From NCBI GenBank assembly GCA_016288215.1, contig JAEEYQ010000009.1:1-64000 (forward strand): a stretch of 64,000 bases of DNA, read 5' to 3'. Under the pieces are notes generated by a model, which worked only from the letters and a program-made list of their open reading frames with translations, ran no database searches and was not told where the DNA came from. Position 1 is the stretch's first letter. The number at the start of each line of letters is the position of its first letter. This document shows positions 58,596 through 64,000 of this stretch, one piece after another. Position numbers and translations under genes: made by a program. Origin of the DNA: Lentisphaeria bacterium. Its GTDB lineage: Bacteria > Verrucomicrobiota > Lentisphaeria > Oligosphaerales > Oligosphaeraceae.

Positions 58596-61163
58596 CTATT
58601 GGGCTTGAGGATAGCAGGACTGGACACGCTTCAGCAGATGGGGGCCGTATTTGGTGGACTCCACCGCCTTGTCGAGAATGGCCTTGGCCTCCGCGTCGAA
58701 GCAGGGGGCGAACTCATCACTGGTCAGATGGAGCTCCGGATTGGCGCAGATGGCCTGCTGATGCTTCACATAGTCGCACATGTCCTTTTCGCCCGCGTTG
58801 TAATAGCCGTTCGTGAAGACTTTTAGGGCTTCCTCCACATCGCAGGCAGGATTCCACAGCAGCTTGGCAAGAAGGAAACTGCGCATGACGGGAATGGCCT
58901 CTCCAGGCATGGCCGCGCCGCCATCCTCCGTGATTCCCGTGACGTGATTGGCGGCGAAGAAGGCGAAATTGGCCTTCATCACATCCACGTTGGTGACCAA
59001 CGGCAGCTTGTCCCAAATGTAGATGTTGCGGCAGATGGCGGCCCAGCCCTTCAGGGCGGCGGCGAACGCGGCGTTCTTCGGGCAGCTCTCCAGCGGATGG
59101 GAGACGCAGCAGCCATGGGTTTTCAGACGCACAATCACGTTCGGCAGGGGCTTCACGCTCTTTGGCGGCTGCAGGGTCAGCCCGTCGGCCAGCGTGTCAA
59201 CCTGCTTGTCCGGGAACTCCGCCGCCACGGCACGGGCAATGGCATTGACGAAATCAATGACCGGGCCGGCCATGCTTCCCTCCTTCTCCGCCAACGCCTT
59301 GCAGGCTTCGCAGGTGCAGAAGTTGTCATTGTCATTTTGGGAGACGCTGACGATGTCCGCAAGGTAGTTGTTGCGGAACCAGTAGAGAACTTTTTCGGTG
59401 GCGATTCTGCGAACTTCCGGATTGGTCAGGCACAGCTGAGCGTTCTCCGTGACGCGCTTGCCGTCGATTTCCGCGAAATACTCCGGATGGGAGGCGGCGT
59501 AGAGCTTGGGCTGCACAAGGTTATAGAAAGTGTGGACATAGCCGTGGTAGCGCATGCGCTCGCCGTATTCGGCATAAACCTGAGAGTGCATCCCGTTGTA
59601 GCCATTGCGGACGCCGATGATGGGCTGACGGGTCACATCAAGCGTGATGTCGCGATAGGCGATCTGGGGCACATAGGTGTAGTCCAGCGCGGGAATGACG
59701 GCCTCTCCGCTGACGGGCTGCGCACGGCTGTCGATGGCGAAGCGGTAGCACTGCAGATACTCTTCCAAGAAGCGGTAGACGGCGAAGATAACGCCACGCT
59801 TGTTGCCGCCCAACAGCAGGTTGCCGTTCTTGCAGCCATAGTAGATGCCGTCCGTGCCCAGTTCGGGCAGTTGCTTCGCAAAGCCGTATTTGTCGGCAAC
59901 GGCGGTGTTGCCGACAAGAATCGCATGTTGGGGAAGGGGCCCGTTGTCTTTGATGACGGCGAGGCCGATGCCGCACATGTCCTCAATGAAGGTCATCAGC
60001 TCGTTCGACGCCTGAAGTTCAGACGGAGTGGCCTGCGCGGAAATGACAATGGCGTGGGTCTCCGGCGTGACTTTCGTCGTCTCAAAGGAGATGACGCGAT
60101 GGCCAAGGCCCTTGACGCGGCCTTCGTAGGTGTTCTTCACATGGGTCAGAAGATCCTGCACCGCTTTCTTCGTGTTGTCGTCGTTGAGTTCGCCGTTGAA
60201 GGCATCCATGTCCCCTTGAAGCTTGTCCAGGAAGGGTTTGATGACAGACAGCGGCACCGGGGTCTTCAAGGAGCGGAAGGCGGCGTTGAGCTTGGCGATG
60301 GCGATGCGGATGGAATTCTGGTTGCCGCCCTGCTTCAGCAGGCGGGAGCAGACCTCGTGCAGCTGTGTCAAGTTGAATTCGCGGAGGTATTCGTCCAGCC
60401 GCATGCCGCCACGAGGCTGCGTGGGGCCGTTGTAGCGAATCATGTCCACCAAAAAGGGAATCTGAGCCTCTGGGTCGCCCTTGAGGGAGAGGCCCCATTG
60501 GCAGGCAATGTCCGCCTTGCGGATTTCTCCAGCCATGTCAAAGCATTTCTTCGCGGTTTCGAAGTCCTTGTTTTCGATGGCCCAGCGGGCAAGGATGCCC
60601 TGCTCTTCATCGGTCAACTCATTCTTCGCCTTGAGCTCGGCGATGTGGTCGGCGGCGGACTGTACTTTGACGATGGTGACATCATCAATGTAAACCGTTC
60701 CGCCAGAGAATTTTGTGAGAATTCCAGGGCAGAAGTGAGCGGTCGTGGAGGGAACGCAGAGGCGGGTGCTCACTTCCTTCCACTCCGTCGTCGGCTCCAC
60801 GCTCACATTGGACACGAAGCTCCATGCGAAGGAGTCCCATTCATAGGTGTAGAGGGCGTAGAAGACGCCTTCGCCGCCATGGCGCTGCACAAAGGCCTTC
60901 GCCTCGTAGACGGCGTAGGGCTCCACGGGAATAGCCGTATCCTGACAGATTTTCCATTCCTCCGTCTTGCCTTCGGCGGGGGAGAAGACACCGGCGCGCA
61001 CACCAGAATGCGTGATCTCGGTCACCGTGCCAGTTTTTTCAAAACTTGGGTCGGGGAAGAGGTTTTGCGGGGCGGTCGCCTTCTGTCCCACGGCGGTCGT
61101 GGAGCAGGAAAGGAGGCACAGAATCACCGTGGCCAGGACGGTGCAGAAAAGCATCTTTTTCAT
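58596..61163 (-). CDS. DUF4838 lipoprotein (predicted glycosidase)
   Basis: An 855-aa protein. ATG 61163 follows AAGGGAAA and gives MKKMLFCTVLATVILCLLSC, a lipoprotein signal with lipobox LLSC and Cys20; a longer frame to 61214 lacks any leader. It shares its layout with the protein at 34001: CBM-like domain (PDPSFEKTG...VYIDDVTIVKV), GH20b-like region (LQASNELMTFIEDMCG), then the DUF4838 barrel with SVSQNDNDNFCTCEACKALA. The C-terminal mutarotase-like domain of the 34001 protein is absent. As an outer-membrane-anchored enzyme it would act on polysaccharide at the surface. Its start lies 50 bases from the stop of the upstream gene at 61214, so both are one operon. Confidence 0.88.
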   Translation of the reverse strand: MKKMLFCTVLATVILCLLSCSTTAVGQKATAPQNLFPDPSFEKTGTVTEITHSGVRAGVFSPAEGKTEEWKICQDTAIPVEPYAVYEAKAFVQRHGGEGVFYALYTYEWDSFAWSFVSNVSVEPTTEWKEVSTRLCVPSTTAHFCPGILTKFSGGTVYIDDVTIVKVQSAADHIAELKAKNELTDEEQGILARWAIENKDFETAKKCFDMAGEIRKADIACQWGLSLKGDPEAQIPFLVDMIRYNGPTQPRGGMRLDEYLREFNLTQLHEVCSRLLKQGGNQNSIRIAIAKLNAAFRSLKTPVPLSVIKPFLDKLQGDMDAFNGELNDDNTKKAVQDLLTHVKNTYEGRVKGLGHRVISFETTKVTPETHAIVISAQATPSELQASNELMTFIEDMCGIGLAVIKDNGPLPQHAILVGNTAVADKYGFAKQLPELGTDGIYYGCKNGNLLLGGNKRGVIFAVYRFLEEYLQCYRFAIDSRAQPVSGEAVIPALDYTYVPQIAYRDITLDVTRQPIIGVRNGYNGMHSQVYAEYGERMRYHGYVHTFYNLVQPKLYAASHPEYFAEIDGKRVTENAQLCLTNPEVRRIATEKVLYWFRNNYLADIVSVSQNDNDNFCTCEACKALAEKEGSMAGPVIDFVNAIARAVAAEFPDKQVDTLADGLTLQPPKSVKPLPNVIVRLKTHGCCVSHPLESCPKNAAFAAALKGWAAICRNIYIWDKLPLVTNVDVMKANFAFFAANHVTGITEDGGAAMPGEAIPVMRSFLLAKLLWNPACDVEEALKVFTNGYYNAGEKDMCDYVKHQQAICANPELHLTSDEFAPCFDAEAKAILDKAVESTKYGPHLLKRVQSCYPQAQ

Positions 61164-61183
61164 GGAGCTGATTTCCCTTTTGT

Positions 61184-61211
61184 TGTTATTTTTTTGATTA
61201 TCAATATATTG
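61184..61211 (-). repeat. 28-bp palindromic motif, divergent copy before the DUF4838 lipoprotein
   Basis: On the minus strand: CAATATATTGATAATC then AAAAAAATAACA. Left half and centre match the copy at 20343; the right half is degraded. It starts 21 bases before the ATG at 61163. Confidence 0.4.
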
Positions 61212-61213
61212 CA

Positions 61214-62755
61214 TTATCTGAACTGCATGGAGTAGAGGTCCGCGTCCCGCATGATGAATTCCAGACGGACGGGTTTTCCGGAGAGCTTGGCGACGGCTTC
61301 CGCGTCGTCGAAGATGACTTTGCGGTCAGTGGTGTTGCCGATGGTCTCGCAGGAGGGGAAGCGGTTTCCCGCCTCGTCGATGAGCGTGATGATCATGTAG
61401 CCGAAGGCGGAGGTCTCGAAGTTCATGAACATGTCCTTCCCATTGTAGACAAAGGGTTTGGTCAGCGAGGTGACTTCCTTTGCCCCTGCATGGAGAGAGG
61501 CGAAGCCGTCCATGCGGAGGGTGTAGCGGTTCAACTCTGCGGGAAAGTTCGTGAAGTGGTTGGTGGGCAGATACATGGACAGCTCGTCCGGGGCGCCGGG
61601 CACTCGGTCGTTGGGGGTGACGGCAAAGCCGCGGGAGGGATAGCAGTCGCCGTAGAGCCAATTGAGGCCGTTCTCCGGTTCGGGGCGGAGGAGGGCCTCC
61701 ATGTAGCGGGTAAAGTCTCTGCCGTTGCGGGAGACCATGAAAATGCAGTCTGTGACGGTGGTGCCGTAGCGGGGCTCCAATTTGTAGCGGGCGCGGCGCA
61801 TTTCCACGCCCACCAGCTCGTCGAAGGTGCCATTCCACACGACGCGCTCCACGTAGCGAGTCGGGAAGCCGATGAGAAGATGGGGTGCGCGGTCGTAGGG
61901 GGTCACGCAGTTGGTGTAGAGCGCGATGTCCTCCGGATCGTCGATGAAGTTGATCAGCTCGGGCTCGGTCCAGTGGAGGAAGTCGTCGGACTCGATGTAG
62001 TTGATGTCACGGATGGCGCCGCCATAGGCGGTGGGGCGGCCTTTGGGGTCGAAGTGGTTTCCGCGCACATAGCCGCGGTACTTGCCGGCGACGGCGTCCC
62101 AGAAGACGACGTTAAGGGAGTCGAAGATGCCCTTTGAGGCGACCATGTTGCCCAAGGTGAAGCGGAGGCCGTCTGGGCTGTAGAAGGCCCAGAGGGCGTG
62201 ATGGTAGAGGGAAATGCCTTTGTAGCGCTGCTCTTTGGGGCAGGCGGGATTGTCATCGCGGAAGACCATGAAGTTGTCGATGAACTCGTGGCCGAGAAGG
62301 GGATTGTCAACGACGATGTTGGTGTCCTTAATGCCTTGATAGGTGCAGATTCCGAGATTGGGCTTGGTCCATGTGAGGCCGTCGGGGCTTTCCGCGTAGC
62401 AGGCGACGATGGCGTGTCCGGGCGGCGCGTCCGGAAGGCCGGAGGGGCACTGCCAGCCGAGGTAGTACATGCGGTAGACGCCGTTGGGATGCATGCCGTC
62501 GCAGCCCGGCCATGCATCGTCAAAGAAGAAATTGTGGTAGTTGCAGCCGGAGCCCTCCCACGGCGCGTCGTGTTTGAGGACAGGACCGCGCAGGACCGGA
62601 TGATGGACGATGAGCGTCGCCTGGGTCGCGGCCTTGTCCAGCAGATAATCGTCGAAGAAACATTCGCGGCGGCTGCCGATGACAAGCGGCTCGCCATGGA
62701 CGGCGATGGTCACCAGAAGGGCGGGCAAAACGGCCAGAGGTTTGCAGAAACGCAT
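61214..62755 (-). CDS. Secreted five-bladed beta-propeller glycosidase-like protein (GH32/43-like fold)
   Basis: A 513-aa exported protein (signal peptide MRFCKPLAVLPALLVTIAVHG; AAGGAAG before the ATG). Repeated W/Y-rich blade motifs (YRMYYLGWQCPSG, ESPDGLTWTKPNLG, KYRGYVRGNHFDPKG, ESDDFLHWTEPELI) and an early FFDDYLLD region resemble GH32/43/130-type five-bladed propellers. The catalytic acids cannot be assigned with confidence. The C terminus (NFETSAFGYMIITLIDEAG...RLEFIMRDADLYSMQFR) is the accessory beta-sandwich of this group and ends with a motif shared by its paralogue at 63300. It is co-transcribed with the DUF4838 lipoprotein. Confidence 0.75.
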   Translation of the reverse strand: MRFCKPLAVLPALLVTIAVHGEPLVIGSRRECFFDDYLLDKAATQATLIVHHPVLRGPVLKHDAPWEGSGCNYHNFFFDDAWPGCDGMHPNGVYRMYYLGWQCPSGLPDAPPGHAIVACYAESPDGLTWTKPNLGICTYQGIKDTNIVVDNPLLGHEFIDNFMVFRDDNPACPKEQRYKGISLYHHALWAFYSPDGLRFTLGNMVASKGIFDSLNVVFWDAVAGKYRGYVRGNHFDPKGRPTAYGGAIRDINYIESDDFLHWTEPELINFIDDPEDIALYTNCVTPYDRAPHLLIGFPTRYVERVVWNGTFDELVGVEMRRARYKLEPRYGTTVTDCIFMVSRNGRDFTRYMEALLRPEPENGLNWLYGDCYPSRGFAVTPNDRVPGAPDELSMYLPTNHFTNFPAELNRYTLRMDGFASLHAGAKEVTSLTKPFVYNGKDMFMNFETSAFGYMIITLIDEAGNRFPSCETIGNTTDRKVIFDDAEAVAKLSGKPVRLEFIMRDADLYSMQFR

Positions 62756-63299
62756 ACAACTTCCTTATACTAAGTATATTACATATAAATATCGCACCAC
62801 AGGCCTGCCATGGCCTGAAAATCATAAAACGTACTATATTTACTGTTGGATAGAATGCAAACCGGTATCATTGCCGCCACGCAAGACTGAAAACAGTTCG
62901 CTGTCTTCTCTTCTCGGCATGCGTCCCGTTTCCCTTCAATCTCGTCATCCTGCTAATTTGAAATATATTGCATAAAATTGAATTGCAATAAATGAATAAT
63001 GGAATTTGCCCGTGAGAAGAGGCGAAATGGGCAAAAATCACGTTCGGAAGGGGAGAAAAACGCCCCTGATTTTTCGAAGAATGGCCCTAAAGGCCCCGTA
63101 ATCGCTCGCTGTCGCTTTTTATGTGCGACCCTGTATAATAACCTCTTCGTGCAAATGGCCCGAAAACGGGCCGCTTTTTGAGTTTGGCCTTTATGGCATT
63201 TTATTTCATTTTTTGAAATAATGAACCGCTCTGTTCTCCAGAAGAGCAGTCACCCCAAATAACACACAGGAGACTTGAAAAGCCGCGAAATGGTGTTTG
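62756..63299. other. 544-base region with structured repeat element between tandem paralogues
   Basis: No gene. AT-rich DNA with TATATGTAATATAC precedes the propeller gene (minus strand) and probably contains its promoter. Copy A of the ~260-bp structured element fills 62961-63225. Nothing else recognised. Confidence 0.55.
62961..63225 (+). repeat. ~260-bp structured intergenic element, copy A
   Basis: Blocks in order: ATTGCAATAAATGAATAAT; hairpin with AAAAATC and GATTTTT as outer and AGGGG and CCCCT as inner arms; CTGTATAATAACC; a perfect GGCCCGAAAACGGGCC hairpin followed by GCTTTTTG; and GGCATTTTATTTCATT at the end. If transcribed on this strand the last hairpin would be an intrinsic terminator. 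Confidence 0.75.
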
Positions 63300-64000
63300 C
63301 TATTTGAACTGCATGGAATAGACGTCCGCGTCCCGCAGACGGAACTCGATGGTGACGGGCTTGCCGGAGTTGGCCTTCACGGCCTCCGGATCGTCAAAGA
63401 CCACCCTGCGGTCCAGCGCATTGCCGAAGGTCTCGCAGGAGGCGAAGCGCTTCCCCTTTGCATCTGTCAGCGTCACAAAGAGATAGCCCATGGCGGAGGT
63501 CTCGAAGTTGATGAACAGGTCGGACCCGTCGTAGGTAAGCACCTTAGTGGCGGCGATGCGTTCGGAACCGTCGGCGTGGATTGAGACGAAGCCGTCCATG
63601 CGGATGGAATAACGGTTGAGGACGGAGGGCTCCTGCATCCACTGACTGGTGGGCACGTAGAGGGACAGTTCGTCGGGCGCGCCGGGCACGGGGTTCGGCG
63701 TGACGGCAAAGCCTCTGGCGGGGAAGCAGTCGCCGTAGACCCAATTCACGTTGTTCTCGATTTCAGGCCGCAGGAAGGCTTCCAGATAGCGGGTGAAGTT
63801 CCGTCCGTCTCTGGAGACCATGAACATGCAGTCCGTGATGGTCAGTCCGAAGCGGGGCTCGATTTCCATGCGCTTCCGTCGGAAGTCCTTGCCGCCCATT
63901 TCCTCGAAGCTGCCGTTCCAGGCGTGGCGTTCGATGTAGCGCGTGGGGAAGCCGATGTAGATCTGCGGCGCGCGCAAATAGGGGACGACCATGTTGGTGT
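63300..64000 (-). CDS. Paralogue of the propeller protein (5' end outside window)
   Basis: At least 233 residues of a protein closely similar to the C-terminal half of the 61214 product: YTNMVVPYLRAPQIYIGFPT corresponds to YTNCVTPYDRAPHLLIGFPT, then VYGDCFPARGFAVTPN and RLRDADVYSMQFK. The frame is open to base 64000, so the gene continues upstream and the first Met at 63992 is internal. The two genes are tandem duplicates separated by 544 bases containing a structured element. Same predicted role as its neighbour: an exported carbohydrate-active propeller. Confidence 0.85.
   Translation of the reverse strand, partial: TNMVVPYLRAPQIYIGFPTRYIERHAWNGSFEEMGGKDFRRKRMEIEPRFGLTITDCMFMVSRDGRNFTRYLEAFLRPEIENNVNWVYGDCFPARGFAVTPNPVPGAPDELSLYVPTSQWMQEPSVLNRYSIRMDGFVSIHADGSERIAATKVLTYDGSDLFINFETSAMGYLFVTLTDAKGKRFASCETFGNALDRRVVFDDPEAVKANSGKPVTIEFRLRDADVYSMQFK

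Noticed and set aside
59000-61235. Long plus-strand frame opposite the DUF4838 lipoprotein
   Set aside because: No motif or leader; the minus-strand product has a lipobox and conserved domains.
62961-63225. tmRNA, SRP, 6S or RNase P RNA
   Set aside because: None of their conserved signatures (for example the RNase P GAGGAAAGTCC or SRP GGAAGCAG motifs) is present, and there are three diverged copies.
1-64000. tRNA and rRNA genes
   Set aside because: No cloverleaf with GGTTCGAATCC-type arm or rRNA-like segment was recognised on either strand.

Overview
The window looks like a chromosome segment of a PVC-superphylum bacterium, most probably a Lentisphaeria (Victivallales-like) gut lineage. The reasons are the many short 'FTLIELL/FTLVELL' prepilin proteins (some with the H-x9-DG signature), the DUF4838 and other secreted carbohydrate-active proteins, the high third-position GC of the genes, and the Gram-negative features (lipobox, LolD/FtsX-type ABC parts, pseudopilins). 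The taxonomic call is inference; there is no rRNA or tRNA gene in the window.

Layout. 1-1.2 kb: 3' part of a RecD2-like helicase. 1.6-11.8 kb: a secreted protein followed by a co-directional pseudopilin operon (H-, I-, J-, K-like, a small periplasmic protein, three G-like), closed by a terminator. 11.9-16.8 kb: phosphofructokinase, glycerophosphodiesterase, Nudix hydrolase, CE7 acetyl esterase and amidohydrolase. 17.0-28.9 kb: a transport locus with a 290-aa unknown protein coupled to a PqqD-like protein, FtsX-type permease, LolD-like ATPase, a giant FtsX permease fused to a degenerate M28 peptidase domain, an OPT-family transporter and a second LolD-like ATPase. 29-37.5 kb: a GH101-like giant secreted protein, an orphan prepilin and a DUF4838 protein. 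37.5-44.4 kb: MntA/HepT pair (HepT frameshifted), SecG, a DUF4011 helicase-nuclease and a DUF4143 ATPase. 44.9-54.7 kb, minus strand: secreted glycosidase-like protein, C_GCAxxG_C_C protein, GH36, nitroreductase, GH35, EttA. 55-58.2 kb, plus strand: CPA2 antiporter fused to a PTS EIIA domain and a metallophosphoesterase. 58.2-64 kb, minus strand: small protein, DUF4838 lipoprotein and two tandem beta-propeller paralogues, the second cut by the window end.

How the genes fit together: the CAZyme-type genes suggest import and breakdown of host or plant glycans. GH36 and GH35 remove galactose; GH35 lacks a signal peptide and is probably cytoplasmic. The pseudopilins suggest an envelope secretion or fibre system whose motor and secretin genes lie elsewhere. 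The 17-29 kb locus is the best candidate for an undescribed system: a peptide-recognition (PqqD/RRE) fold, an oligopeptide transporter and two MacB/Lol-like machines, with no radical-SAM gene or precursor peptide seen.

Non-coding signals are the most unusual part. (1) A 28-bp imperfect palindrome (left half TAACnTATTG, right half CAATGACTTACAG) recurs about 30 times on the sense strand, between genes and inside unrelated genes, where it coincides with local AT-rich codon choice. (2) A ~260-bp structured intergenic element occurs three times. (3) Composite AATTAGGAATT/CTAGAG tracts sit at several gene boundaries. (4) GTCTCCC-type simple repeats occur at three sites. (5) A ~320-bp inverted-repeat element lies at 47.7-48.0 kb. 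All were aligned by eye and need computational confirmation.
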